Source: Desulfocapsaceae bacterium
Lineage (GTDB): Bacteria > Desulfobacterota > Desulfobulbia > Desulfobulbales > Desulfocapsaceae
Length of the DNA stretch: 50,270 nucleotides
Assembly (NCBI GenBank): GCA_031292275.1
Contig: JARLHL010000054.1
Location: 1-50,270, forward strand
Reading direction: 5' to 3'
Shown here: positions 1-9,518 of the stretch, piece after piece
Layout: every line of letters starts with the position of its first letter
Numbering within the stretch: the first letter of the stretch is position 1
The notes under the pieces: generated by a model
What the model was told of the DNA's origin: nothing
What the model saw: the letters and a program-made list of their open reading frames with translations, nothing else
Database searches by the model: none
Translations under genes and position numbers: made by a program

Positions 1-1
1 G

Positions 2-364
2 GAGATGCGGAGGCCGCAGAACCAGGAAAGAGCTGTTGCCCCTGGGCCGGTTCCTCAAGGAGGCAATCCGGTGCTGCGATCGGAGGAGATGCGGAGGCCG
101 CAGAACCAGGAAAGAGCTGTTGCCCCTGGGCCGGTTCCTCAGGGAGGCAATCCTGTGCTGCGATCGGAGCAGATGAGGAGGCCGCAGAACCAGGAAAGAG
201 CTGTTGCCCCTGGGCCGGTTCCTCAAGGAGGCAATCCTGTGCTGCGATCAGAGCAGATGCGAAGGCCGCAGAACCAGGAGAGGGCGGCAGCGCCTGGGGC
301 AGCTCCTCAGGAAAACAGACCGGGAGCCCGCCAGGATGGGCAGCGGAGACAGCAGGATCAGTAA
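2..364 (+). CDS. C-terminal part of a tandem-repeat protein (5' end outside window)
   Basis: The reading frame is open at the left edge and ends at the TAA at 362-364. It encodes four copies of a 28-residue unit beginning MRRPQNQERA and ending near PVLRSE; the last copy diverges and runs into a short Gln/Arg-rich tail ending RRQQDQ. The codon before the first visible Met (GAG, positions 2-4) matches the Glu that ends the first complete unit, so the array probably continues upstream and the first Met is internal. The composition is rich in Pro, Gln, Arg and Gly with no hydrophobic segment, so it is probably disordered. I do not recognise the family. A start at position 5 cannot be excluded. 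Confidence 0.55.
   Translation, partial: EMRRPQNQERAVAPGPVPQGGNPVLRSEEMRRPQNQERAVAPGPVPQGGNPVLRSEQMRRPQNQERAVAPGPVPQGGNPVLRSEQMRRPQNQERAAAPGAAPQENRPGARQDGQRRQQDQ
5..340 (+). repeat. 84-bp tandem repeat array, four units
   Basis: Units lie at 5-88, 89-172, 173-256 and 257-340. The first three are almost identical at the DNA level (I count three differences between units 1 and 2); the fourth diverges in its second half. The period is a multiple of three, so copy-number change keeps the reading frame. Near-identity at silent positions suggests recent expansion or gene conversion. The array probably extends left of the window. Confidence 0.9.
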
Positions 365-482
365 GACCTCTGCGAGGTCATGTCATGATTGCAGTAAGCG
401 TGGCATACGTGCTGCGCGTAAAGGGGAAGAACACCCAAACGGGGGAGGAAGTATCATCACTCATTGAAGAGGAGGAATTTCC

Positions 483-890
483 ATGCAAGATCGACGTGAT
501 TTTTTAAAGACGACTGTGGCGGCGGCATCTCTTTTGGCCATCAACTCTGTTCCCCGGGCCTTTGCGGCTGGAAATCCCATGTATACCAATATCATTTACA
601 CCAAGGATAATCCGGGCAGATGGGTGGGCAAGGCGGCCATTCATGCCCCGCAGGTGACGGTTACCGGCTCCAAAGTCAATGTGGTCACTAATCATCCGAT
701 GTCAAACGAACATTATATCGTCAGGCATACCCTGGTCCTTGAGGACGGGACGTACATCGGCTCTACGACCTTTACCCCGGCAGATAAGCCGGAGTCGAGC
801 TATGAACTGCCAGCAGGCTATAAGGGCAAGTTCTATGCAACCAGTTTCTGTAATCTGCATGACTTCTGGCTGACTGAAAGCATGGTCTGA
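483..890 (+). CDS. Tat-exported superoxide reductase (neelaredoxin/desulfoferrodoxin family)
   Basis: This 135-residue protein opens with a twin-arginine signal (RRDFLK at residues 4-9, a hydrophobic stretch, then AFAA around 26-29), so it should be folded with its iron and exported by Tat. The mature part carries the ligands expected of the superoxide-reductase iron centre: His54, His71 and His77 (HPMSNEHYI), and Cys123/His126 in SFCNLHDFW. There is no N-terminal desulforedoxin domain, which makes it the one-iron class. The family reduces superoxide to peroxide without making oxygen, as suits an anaerobe. The start has a clear GAGGAGG site just upstream. Most family members are cytoplasmic, so the Tat signal is the notable point. 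tatA lies about 15 kb away. Confidence 0.85.
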   Translation: MQDRRDFLKTTVAAASLLAINSVPRAFAAGNPMYTNIIYTKDNPGRWVGKAAIHAPQVTVTGSKVNVVTNHPMSNEHYIVRHTLVLEDGTYIGSTTFTPADKPESSYELPAGYKGKFYATSFCNLHDFWLTESMV

Positions 891-1191
891 GCGCGCCTTG
901 AAAGGCCTTGCGCAGGCCGAAGTTGATGCCCCGGTTCTGTTTGGCTGGGGTTGCTCCGCGCGGCCTCGACTTCGCCATGGGACTGCAGCCGGTTGTGCTC
1001 ACCGTCTGCAGTCCTCCCCTCCGCCGTCAAAGCCGGATTGATGGCCGTAATTATTTTCAACGCCGCTTGCCTTTTGGTTTTTCTCCGTTCTTTCGACAAG
1101 ATGCATGCTTCTGCGCTCCATTACCTTGCCGCCGTCGAGTTGGCGTTCAAGTCAGCCCCGGTCTTTTCTTCGTCTCATTGCCCAGAGCTTT

Positions 1192-1231
1192 GATCCATTG
1201 CCGGCCACGGATCCCGAGGCGGCAATGGATC
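1192..1231. repeat. Perfect 12-bp inverted repeat (hairpin)
   Basis: GATCCATTGCCG (1192-1203) is the exact reverse complement of 1220-1231, with a 16-nt loop. It lies just beyond the stop of the minus-strand gene ending at 1238, so it could end or protect that transcript, but no T-run follows on the minus strand. The rest of the 891-1237 gap shows no gene that I can support. Confidence 0.5.
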
Positions 1232-1237
1232 CGGCTT

Positions 1238-1573
1238 TTACCCCTTTGATTTCGGTTTCTTCTCCAGAATCTCCTGGGCCCAGGACATTGCGGCCATGCT
1301 CTGGGGAAAGCCTATGGTGGAAACCAGCAGCAGCAAGGTATGGGAGATCTCCTCTGGGCTTGCCCCGGCCTGCAGGGCCCTGCGGGTATGTGAGCAGACC
1401 GATCCCTCCGACTGCCTCGCCGCCGCCGCCGCAAGTTGAATCAGCTGGGAGGTTTTTTCATCCAGGGGGCCTGCGGTCCTCAGGACGCTGCCGAGATTTT
1501 CAACGGTCTTGATGACTTCCGGGAAACGTTTGCTGATCTTTTTATAAAACGATGGCTTACTTTTATCCGACAT
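1238..1573 (-). CDS. Carboxymuconolactone decarboxylase / AhpD-like family protein
   Basis: This is a 111-residue all-helical protein starting MSDKSKP. The central stretch with Gln-Ser-Glu-Gly-Ser-Val-Cys-Ser-His-Thr followed by ALQAGASPEEI matches the Glu...Cys/His active-site helix of the carboxymuconolactone decarboxylase/AhpD fold. Only one Cys of the usual CxxC pair is present, so a peroxidase-type disulfide cycle is doubtful. I chose the start at 1573 because AGGAGAC lies just upstream of that ATG; an in-frame ATG six codons earlier lacks such a site. The gene is transcribed divergently from hisD. The substrate is unknown. Confidence 0.75.
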   Translation of the reverse strand: MSDKSKPSFYKKISKRFPEVIKTVENLGSVLRTAGPLDEKTSQLIQLAAAAARQSEGSVCSHTRRALQAGASPEEISHTLLLLVSTIGFPQSMAAMSWAQEILEKKPKSKG

Positions 1574-1816
1574 GGCTGTCTCCTTGGGCAATGTATTGAG
1601 GAAAATCCGCTCTGAACTGATTCTGTCTTGACGCGGCGCCTGAATCGGCCGGCTCCATCGTCAGATATCTGCATCCTGTCGATCAAAAGAGGCGGCAGGC
1701 CACCTTGCAATCCCTGTTTGAATCATACCAGGTGATCCCCTGCCCGGACAATGGAAAAGAGGAGCAGAGGCTTTGGCCTTCGATCACTCTCTTTGGATAT
1801 TCAATTCTGTAATACC

Positions 1817-1845
1817 TTTCTCTTTTCCAGGATTATGTTTATAAT
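1817..1845 (+). promoter_or_regulatory. Candidate promoter upstream of hisD
   Basis: A perfect TATAAT is at 1840-1845, about 83 bp before the hisD start. The matching -35 region (1817-1822, TTTCTC) is poor, so the call rests on the -10 box and AT-rich context. The 1574-1928 interval is the divergent intergenic region between the minus-strand gene and hisD; I see no gene in it. Confidence 0.35.
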
Positions 1846-1928
1846 AAACGGTTAGCCGAAATGCAGACGGAACAGAAAAAATTAACGGAAGGCTTGGCCC
1901 TATTTCCCGAGGAGGGTGGTCGGAGAGC

Positions 1929-3236
1929 ATGACTATAGTACCGGTTAAGACAGATACTCCGGAAGGAGAAAAGATACTTGCAGGACTCGTTGATCGTTTT
2001 CAGGCTGGCGATCGATCCTGTCAGGCGGCTGTGGAGGAGATCCTGGCTGCTGTGCAGGCTAGGGGAGATGCCGCGGTGATCGAATACGGCCGCCGTTTCG
2101 ATGCCCCGATGCTTACCCTTGAGCAATTGCAGGTGAGCGCTGCGGAGATGCTGGCGGCCTATGAACAGGTCGATGAGACCTTCTTGACCACGCTTGCCAA
2201 AGCCATTGAGCGGATCGAGACCTTTCATCAGCGGGAGATGGAGGATTCCTGGATGCAGACCAGGGAGGACGGTACCATCGTCGGCCGTCTCGTCAGGCCG
2301 GTGGACTCCGCCGGACTCTATGTCCCAGGCGGACAGGGCGGATCGACGCCGCTGGTCTCCTCGGTGCTGATGAACGGGATTCCCGCGGCCATTGCCGGGG
2401 TCGGCCTGCGGGTCATGGTCACCCCGCCCAACAAGGATGGGGCCGTGAGTCCGCATCTGCTGGTGGCCGCTCAGGAGATCGGTATTACCGAGATATACAA
2501 GGCCGGTTCGGCCTGGGCCATTGCCGCGCTTGCCTACGGCACCGCCTCCATCCCGCGGGTGGATGTGATCGTGGGCCCCGGCAACCGGTTTGTCACCGAG
2601 GCCAAACGCCAGGTCTCCGGCATGGTTCGCATCGATATGATCGCCGGCCCCTCAGAGGTCCTGATTGTGGCCGACCGGACTGCCGAGGCCGCCTACATAG
2701 CCGCCGATATGCTGGCCCAGGCAGAACATGATTCCCAGGCCCGGGCCGTGGCCGTGATTACCGACGCGGGCCTTGCCGCTGCCATCCCCGCCGAGCTTGA
2801 GCGGCAGTTGGCCGCATTATCACGACAGGACATAGCCAGGCGGTCGCTGGCGGAGAACGGGGTGATCCTGATTGCAGCAAACCTGGAGGAGGCCATCGGG
2901 CTTGCCAACGACATCGCCGTGGAGCATCTGGAACTGATGATAAGCGACCCCTGGGCCTGGCTCCCCCATATCCGTCATGCCGGGGCAATTTTTTTGGGCA
3001 GCAATACCCCTGAGGCGGCAGGCGACTACCTGGCCGGTCCCAATCATGTCCTGCCCACCATGGGGACCGCGCGATTTGCCTCGGCTCTGGGCGTTGAGAC
3101 CTTTCTGAAGAAGAGCTCGATTATCAGCTATTCACGGGAAGCGCTGCAGGCCGACGGTGATCATATCCGCCTGCTGGCCAATCTGGAGGGCCTGACGGCC
3201 CATGCGGCCTCAGTCAGCGAGCGGCTCAAAGGCTGA
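1929..3236 (+). CDS. hisD: Histidinol dehydrogenase
   Basis: This 435-residue protein catalyses the last two NAD-dependent oxidations of histidine synthesis, L-histidinol to L-histidine, in the cytoplasm. Family signatures are clear and in order: [22 protein letters not shown], the zinc/catalytic region AEHDSQ, the EHLEL segment with catalytic Glu-His, and GPNHVLPT near the C-terminus. The length is normal for the family. A GGAG lies a few bases before the ATG. The stop is followed 18 bases later by rsmG, so the two are probably cotranscribed. No other his gene is in the window. Confidence 0.97.
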   Translation: MTIVPVKTDTPEGEKILAGLVDRFQAGDRSCQAAVEEILAAVQARGDAAVIEYGRRFDAPMLTLEQLQVSAAEMLAAYEQVDETFLTTLAKAIERIETFHQREMEDSWMQTREDGTIVGRLVRPVDSAGLYVPGGQGGSTPLVSSVLMNGIPAAIAGVGLRVMVTPPNKDGAVSPHLLVAAQEIGITEIYKAGSAWAIAALAYGTASIPRVDVIVGPGNRFVTEAKRQVSGMVRIDMIAGPSEVLIVADRTAEAAYIAADMLAQAEHDSQARAVAVITDAGLAAAIPAELERQLAALSRQDIARRSLAENGVILIAANLEEAIGLANDIAVEHLELMISDPWAWLPHIRHAGAIFLGSNTPEAAGDYLAGPNHVLPTMGTARFASALGVETFLKKSSIISYSREALQADGDHIRLLANLEGLTAHAASVSERLKG

Positions 3237-3254
3237 TGGCAGGATGGAGGTGAT

Positions 3255-3959
3255 GTGGCCGGAAGCGTGAAAATAAAAACGGGCGGCCCCGTCGTTGATT
3301 TCCGGGCCCTGCTGCAGGAGGGCGGTCAGAAGCTGGGGATTGCGCTTGCAGATGACGCGGTGGAACGCCTCTTTGTGTACTACGAGGAACTCAGACGCTG
3401 GAGCCGGAAGGTCAATCTCATCGCCAGAGACGCAAGCGAGCAGCAGATAATCGAGAATCATTTTCTTGATTCCCTGACCATCCTGCCTCTGCTGGGCGAC
3501 AGCTCCTTTCTTCTCGATGTCGGGACCGGGGCCGGATTCCCCGGTCTTGTCTGCAAAGCGGCCAGACCCGGGCTGGCCCTGACCCTGGTTGAGCCGCGGC
3601 TCAAGCGGGTATCCTTCCTGCGGCATATCATGAGAACCCTGGGACTTGATGGCGTCAGCGTCTTGGCCTGCCGCATAGAAGATGAATCACAGCTCCCGTC
3701 GGCTACGCCCTTTACCCACATCACCAGCAGGGCCGTGACCGAAATCGGTGCTTTTCTGGACATGACCCGCAGGTTTACGCCGCTCGGGCCTGCCATTATC
3801 TGTATGAAGGGGCCTCGCTGGCAGCAGGAGCTGGCCACGGTGGCAGACGATCTGCAGGATGGAGTTCTTGAAATGGTCCGGACGGTTGAGCTCAGGCTCC
3901 CTTTTTCAGGGGCGGAGAGGGCCCTGGTGGTCCTGAAGTTTCTGGCAAAAGTGGAGTGA
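3255..3959 (+). CDS. rsmG: 16S rRNA (guanine527-N7)-methyltransferase RsmG
   Basis: This is a 234-residue SAM-dependent methyltransferase of the GidB family, which methylates G527 in the 530 loop of 16S rRNA. The N-terminal helical part contains YYEELRRWSRKVNLIA, a typical RsmG stretch. Motif I is LLDVGTGAGFPGLV, followed by the VEPRLKRVSFLRHI segment and SRAVTEIGAFLDM. I take the GTG at 3255 as start because GGATGGAGG precedes it at good spacing. It follows hisD closely, suggesting cotranscription. The intergenic stretch 3960-4176 before leuB has no gene that I can support. Confidence 0.95.
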   Translation: MAGSVKIKTGGPVVDFRALLQEGGQKLGIALADDAVERLFVYYEELRRWSRKVNLIARDASEQQIIENHFLDSLTILPLLGDSSFLLDVGTGAGFPGLVCKAARPGLALTLVEPRLKRVSFLRHIMRTLGLDGVSVLACRIEDESQLPSATPFTHITSRAVTEIGAFLDMTRRFTPLGPAIICMKGPRWQQELATVADDLQDGVLEMVRTVELRLPFSGAERALVVLKFLAKVE

Positions 3960-4155
3960 AGCTGCTATAGTGGCATGGTAGTTGCTGCCGTCCTCGCCAA
4001 AGGCCGTTGGGGAGGCTGCAGGGATTTCCTTTCCCCTGATGTCAGGGCTGAAGGTGAAGGATATGTTCTTTGGCAGTCTGTGAGCCTGAAATTGAAAAAG
4101 AGTTTGAGCGCCTGCTTTCCTCGTACGGAGACGGGCCGTGAAGGGCAGAAAATAG

Positions 4156-5250
<1,095 letters not shown>

Positions 5251-5266
5251 GAGAGACGTGGCGCCC

Positions 5267-6187
5267 ATGTCCCATAAGGATGATATCATGATGGTGGCCA
5301 ATGAGGCCTCCACTGATCTGGGCCGCAAGGTCGCAGCGGCGCTGGACCGTCCCTTTTCGGAGATGGTCCGCAAACGCTTTGCCGATGGTGAGTGTTATCA
5401 TGCTTTTCCAGGCGATCTGGCGGGTAAGAAGCTGGTCATCATCGGCGCCACCCATGATGACGCCTCCTATCAGGAGCTGCTGGACCTGATCCAGGGCGGG
5501 CGATACTGGAATGCGGCCTCCGTCAATGTGGTCATCCCCTATCTCGGCTATTCCACCATGGAGCGGGCCAAGCCGGGCTCCAATGAGATACCCAAAGGGG
5601 TCACCCGGACCCGGCAGATCTTCCGGGCCAGGCCGGACTTCGTGACCTTCATCGATCTGCATTCGGAGGCGGTCCTGCATGCCCATGCCGGTGAGATCAG
5701 CACCTTCCACGCCTGGACCGATGCCCTGGCCGCAGAGAAGATCAGAAGCTGCGGGTTTTCCGACTTTGTTCTGGTTTCTCCCGACTACGGCTTTTCCAAA
5801 CGGGTGGCGAGGCTGGCCAGCATTCTGGGTTGTCCGCATACGGCGGCGGACAAGGACCGGTACGATGTCGACAAGACTATCGTCGGCCAGGTCTCCAGCG
5901 TGGTTCGGGGGCGGACGGCCATCGTCTGCGACGATATGATCAGGACCGGCGGCTCGATCATCCAGACGGCCAGGCGCTGTATGGAGGCCGGGGCCGTCGA
6001 GGTGGCGGTGATGGCCACCCATCTGGTGATTGCCGGGAATGCCAGAGAGCGTTTTCTGGAAAGCCCCATCACCCGGGTTATCGGTTCCGATACATATCCG
6101 GGTCGGGTCAGCGACGACCTGCTGGACATCTATTCAGTGGCGCCCCTGATCGCCGGGGTTCTCAAGAAACAGCTGAAACTGCCGTGA
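5267..6187 (+). CDS. Divergent ribose-phosphate pyrophosphokinase (PRPP synthetase) family protein
   Basis: The protein (306 residues from this start) has the two-domain phosphoribosyltransferase-like fold of PRPP synthetases: KRFADGECYHAFPGDLAGK early on, then FIDLHSEAV, and the PRPP-binding loop VCDDMIRTGGSI. The DLH motif is followed by SEAVLHAHAG where canonical enzymes have the conserved GFF-type sequence, so this is a distant member and may differ in regulation or substrate. Start choice is open: an ATG at 5288 (giving MMVANEAS) has AAGGA seven bases upstream and aligns better with the family N-terminus; 5267 has a weaker GAGAG. The gene follows leuB by under 20 bases and is probably in the same transcript. 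Confidence 0.8.
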   Translation: MSHKDDIMMVANEASTDLGRKVAAALDRPFSEMVRKRFADGECYHAFPGDLAGKKLVIIGATHDDASYQELLDLIQGGRYWNAASVNVVIPYLGYSTMERAKPGSNEIPKGVTRTRQIFRARPDFVTFIDLHSEAVLHAHAGEISTFHAWTDALAAEKIRSCGFSDFVLVSPDYGFSKRVARLASILGCPHTAADKDRYDVDKTIVGQVSSVVRGRTAIVCDDMIRTGGSIIQTARRCMEAGAVEVAVMATHLVIAGNARERFLESPITRVIGSDTYPGRVSDDLLDIYSVAPLIAGVLKKQLKLP

Positions 6188-6268
6188 TGCCGATTTTTAT
6201 GCCTTTCATCGGGCTCTGTTCCCTGTGTCTCCTTGTTCTTCCAGAGGAAATCTTCCGGCCATAATGCC

Positions 6269-8890
6269 ATGAAACAGGAAAACATAGCCCGCATCCTCAA
6301 GAAATCCATTCTCTTCCAGCAGCTGGAACAGAGCCAGTTGCAGAAGGCGGCGGCCATCGGACGTGTGGTGACCTTCAGGGAAGGCAGCTATATCTATCGC
6401 CAGAACGACCCTGGCGAAGGCTTTTATGTGGTAGCGGCCGGTGATGTGGCGCTTGTCCTGTCGCAGGAGAAGGGGCGGGAATGCGTAGTCAGCCGCATCG
6501 GTCCCGGCGGTCATTTCGGCGAGACCTCGCTGATCACCGGCAAGCCTCATTCCCTGGGGGCGAAAGCCAGCTGCGATCTGATCCTGGTTTGTTTCAACAG
6601 ACGGGTATTCTACGAGGATCTTCTCGGGGATGAGCTTATCCGTGAGCGGATGAATGTGGCCCTGGCTGAGAGGCTGCGGGTTTCGTTGCGGGAACAGGGT
6701 GATACGTCCGGCCATAAAGGAGGATCAGCAGGCACGTTCAACGCCGTGGACGAGCATGCCCTCTTCGAGGGGGCTCTGACTGATGATACCGGCGAGAAGA
6801 GTCTTGGCGCCAGCAGGATTTCTACTACCGCCAAACGAACCCAGAGCATCACCGGTCTCTTTGCAAAAAATCTTGATCCGGTCTTTTTGAACGGGGAATC
6901 CGGGACCGGGAAGAAGTTTCTGGCCAAACAGATCCACCTCCAGGGTGTCTATGCCCACGGACCTTACATTGAGATAGATCTCAGGGACCTGGAAGAGGAT
7001 GTGATGGCTGAGAAGCTGTTCGGCAACCAGCAGGACGCCTTTCCTTTCACCCACGCCAGGCAGTTGGGGATTTTTGAACAGTTCGGCAGAGGGACCGTCG
7101 TTTTACTGAATGTGGAATTTTTGAGTCTTCCTCTGCAGCAGAAACTGTTGAAGGCCATTGATGCGGGGAGCTTTACAAGGATTGGCGGCAGCAGACAGAT
7201 TCCCTTTCAATGCCGGGTGATCTTTGTCAGCGAAGAGGCTACAGAAAACCTGATCGCCTCGGATACCCTGCTCCCCCGAATGATTGAGGTCCTGCAGCGC
7301 CAGCATTACAGGGTGCCGCCGATTCGGGAGCATAGACGGGATCTTCCACGCTTGATTGAGCATTATCTTCGCCGGTACAGCCGGGAGTTCGGTAAAAACA
7401 TCCATAAAATTTCGCCGAATTCCATGGGAATTCTCCTTAATTACGATTGGCCCGGCAATCTGACGGAACTGGGAAGCGTGATCCAGAGGGCGGTGATGCT
7501 GGCCCAGAAGAACGAGATCCTCACCGATCAGATCCTTTTGGGGCTCCCCAAGACCGAAGGGAAGTGGGAGTTTAACATCCTGCGTATCCCCTGGGTCAAG
7601 GGCATTCTGCAGAGCAAGGTATTTCCGGCCTTTCCCAGGGCAGTCGTCGGATGTATCTTCCTTGCCGCGGTCCTGGCGCTCTTTTTCGGACCGAAGAATC
7701 CTGAAAAAAATATTGGCATAACCCTCAGTTGGATAATCGGCTGGCCCCTGCTCTATTTTTCCTTCTTTTTTCTGGCCAGACTCTGGTGCAGCGTCTGTAC
7801 CCTGGCGGTGCCGGGCCGGATTGCCCAGTCCATTGTGAAGCCGGAACGGAACACTCCGGAATTCATTAAAAAATATTCCGGCTGGATCATGGCCAGCCTC
7901 TGTATTCTCGTCCTCTGGGTGGAGATTGTCTTTGACGCCTATAATACCCCTTTCATCGGAGGCTGGGTGATTGTGGCCGTGACCCTCGGCTCATTTATCT
8001 TCAGCATCATTTTCAAGCGGCGGGTCTGGTGCCGATATGTCTGTCCGCTGGGCGCCATCAACGCCATTTTTGCCATGCCTTCGGTGCTGGAGTTGCGGGC
8101 CAATCGCCATCTCTGTCTGAACCGTTGCCGCCAGCATGTCTGTTTCGGCACCGAAAATGAGCAGGAGGGATGCCCCATGTTCCGGCACCCCTTCCTGGTC
8201 GACAACAACAGGGATTGCATCCTCTGCGCAAAATGCATCAAGAGCTGCAAGGAAAATTCCATCCACCTGAATCTCCGGCTGGCACCGCAGGAACTGTGGA
8301 GCCTTGAGACACCCAGACGGCCGGACAGCTTTCTGATTGTCGCCCTGGGAGCGATTTTTTTTCCTTTTGCCCTCCAGGGAAACTTCTTCAAAATGGTGGG
8401 TCGGGGGGTGGGATACCTCCATCCCGGTTTCGATATTCCGATAGCGGTGTCTGCAACGCTTGTCTTTTTCGGGTTGATCCTGCTTTTTGAGATCGGTTAC
8501 GGGGTGATGGTGGCGATACAGGCCCGATATACCGCAGTCAATAAGGATGTCCTGCTGCCCCTGCTCGGCTACGGCTTTATTCCGCTGATCCTTGGCTGCT
8601 ACCTGGGCGTCCACTTTGAACTGTTTGTCAGCGGGGCGTGGCGGATATGGCCGAATTTCCTTGACCTGATGGGGCTTGAGCCCGTTTATCAGGCACGGCG
8701 GATCCTGAGCCCTGACACCACGGCCGTTCTCCAGGCTATCACTGTTCTGGGCGGTATGCTGGCCTCCTTCTACGCGATCTTCAGGATTATGGCCCGTCTG
8801 AAAGGCAGCAGGAAATTCTCCTGGAAGATGCTGGCGCTTCCTTACAGCTTCATGATCGTCCTTGGCGGTCTGTCCCTCTCTATCATTTAG
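6269..8890 (+). CDS. Cyclic-nucleotide-binding / degenerate sigma-54 AAA / membrane polyferredoxin fusion
   Basis: Three modules are joined in about 873 residues. Residues 1-130 form a Crp-type cNMP-binding domain (FREGSYIYRQNDPGEGFYVV, then GGHFGETSLITGKPHS). Residues about 180-430 resemble a sigma-54 activator AAA domain: a Walker A GESGTGKK is intact near residue 209, but the GAFTGA loop reads DAFPFTHA and the Walker B acidic pair is lost (GTVVLLNVEF); DWPGNLTEL is kept. From about 440 come several membrane helices with a CSVC pair, a CRYVCP motif, clustered cysteines (CLNRC, CFG, GCP) and a ferredoxin motif CILCAKCIKSC near residue 651, like NapH/NosR. There is no C-terminal DNA-binding domain. 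It is probably a membrane redox protein gated by a cytoplasmic sensor rather than a transcription activator. The ATG at 6269 gives MKQENIARI; the ribosome site is weak. Confidence 0.85.
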   Translation: MKQENIARILKKSILFQQLEQSQLQKAAAIGRVVTFREGSYIYRQNDPGEGFYVVAAGDVALVLSQEKGRECVVSRIGPGGHFGETSLITGKPHSLGAKASCDLILVCFNRRVFYEDLLGDELIRERMNVALAERLRVSLREQGDTSGHKGGSAGTFNAVDEHALFEGALTDDTGEKSLGASRISTTAKRTQSITGLFAKNLDPVFLNGESGTGKKFLAKQIHLQGVYAHGPYIEIDLRDLEEDVMAEKLFGNQQDAFPFTHARQLGIFEQFGRGTVVLLNVEFLSLPLQQKLLKAIDAGSFTRIGGSRQIPFQCRVIFVSEEATENLIASDTLLPRMIEVLQRQHYRVPPIREHRRDLPRLIEHYLRRYSREFGKNIHKISPNSMGILLNYDWPGNLTELGSVIQRAVMLAQKNEILTDQILLGLPKTEGKWEFNILRIPWVKGILQSKVFPAFPRAVVGCIFLAAVLALFFGPKNPEKNIGITLSWIIGWPLLYFSFFFLARLWCSVCTLAVPGRIAQSIVKPERNTPEFIKKYSGWIMASLCILVLWVEIVFDAYNTPFIGGWVIVAVTLGSFIFSIIFKRRVWCRYVCPLGAINAIFAMPSVLELRANRHLCLNRCRQHVCFGTENEQEGCPMFRHPFLVDNNRDCILCAKCIKSCKENSIHLNLRLAPQELWSLETPRRPDSFLIVALGAIFFPFALQGNFFKMVGRGVGYLHPGFDIPIAVSATLVFFGLILLFEIGYGVMVAIQARYTAVNKDVLLPLLGYGFIPLILGCYLGVHFELFVSGAWRIWPNFLDLMGLEPVYQARRILSPDTTAVLQAITVLGGMLASFYAIFRIMARLKGSRKFSWKMLALPYSFMIVLGGLSLSII

Positions 8891-9518
8891 ATCAGCCAGG
8901 CCTTCCCCGGATTTGTGTGCCAGGGCCGGACACGTCAAAGGTATTGTCCCTGCACTTTATCGTCTTCTCCTCTTTGAACTGCCATGAAGCATAAGGGCGG
9001 AAGAGAGATGCGCTGTCTGCCGCAGGCGCAACAGACGGACCGTGCGGGGCGAAACGGGCGGTCAGGTCCGCCTATACCGATTGGTGGAATAACTGAAACG
9101 CGGTCAGAAACGAGACTCCACGTACAGTTGCTGAAAGTGACTGAAGATGCTGAGCAGATGGGACCGGGCTCGTGAGGTCTTTGCCGGCAAGTGGTCTGAA
9201 ACCCTGATATTGCAAAGGGAATGATGTGAAAAGAAGGGGAAAAAGAAACCGGATAGAATCAACTATACCTTGTTGAATCTATCCGGTCAGGGGGGCTGAT
9301 TAGGTTATTGCTTACACGTAGATATATAAGCAAAAGGCGTTCCATTTTATACGTCGCAGGATGTGAGTATGATAACTATATGTAATTATTATGTATAGAA
9401 TTTTATGTCGGCGGCGGCCAGAGTTAAATCGGAATTGTTCCGGTTTTTCGTATTACTATAATGTAATTAGATGGAAAATTACGTAATTCTGGATCCGTTA
9501 AGGGTATACCGATCCGGA
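8891..9518. other. 628-bp intergenic region between convergent genes
   Basis: I find no convincing gene here. The left part (about 9000-9200) is GC-rich and contains short inverted repeats such as GTCTG...CAGAC around 9016-9040. The right part (9300-9480) is markedly AT-rich. A strong hairpin at 9249-9288 is listed separately. A short frame at 8984-9175 has no supporting composition or similarity. The region could hold a small RNA or a decayed element, but nothing identifies it. Confidence 0.5.
9241..9288 (-). terminator. Rho-independent terminator for the minus-strand U32 gene
   Basis: The arms 9249-9264 and 9273-9288 form a 16-bp stem with one mismatch around an 8-nt loop. Read on the minus strand, the stem is followed directly by TTCTTTTTCC, the T-rich tract expected of an intrinsic terminator. 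It lies about 230 bp beyond the stop of the gene ending at 9519. On the plus strand no T-run follows. Confidence 0.65.

Noticed and set aside
5-340. Tandem repeats as a CRISPR array
   Set aside because: Units are directly contiguous with no unique spacers and stay in one reading frame, so they are protein repeats.
908-1249. Possible small gene after the superoxide reductase
   Set aside because: No ribosome site, odd composition, overlaps other frames of equal quality.
7991-8938. Minus-strand open frame opposite the polyferredoxin part
   Set aside because: Antisense shadow of a confidently assigned gene, with no ribosome site and no motif.
9050-9085. GGTCAGGTCCG stretch reminiscent of the SRP RNA core
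   Set aside because: The expected following GGAAGCAGC-type sequence and the closing stem are absent.
8984-9175. 63-codon frame in the convergent gap
   Set aside because: Charged low-complexity peptide without a good ribosome site or similarity; kept as non-coding.
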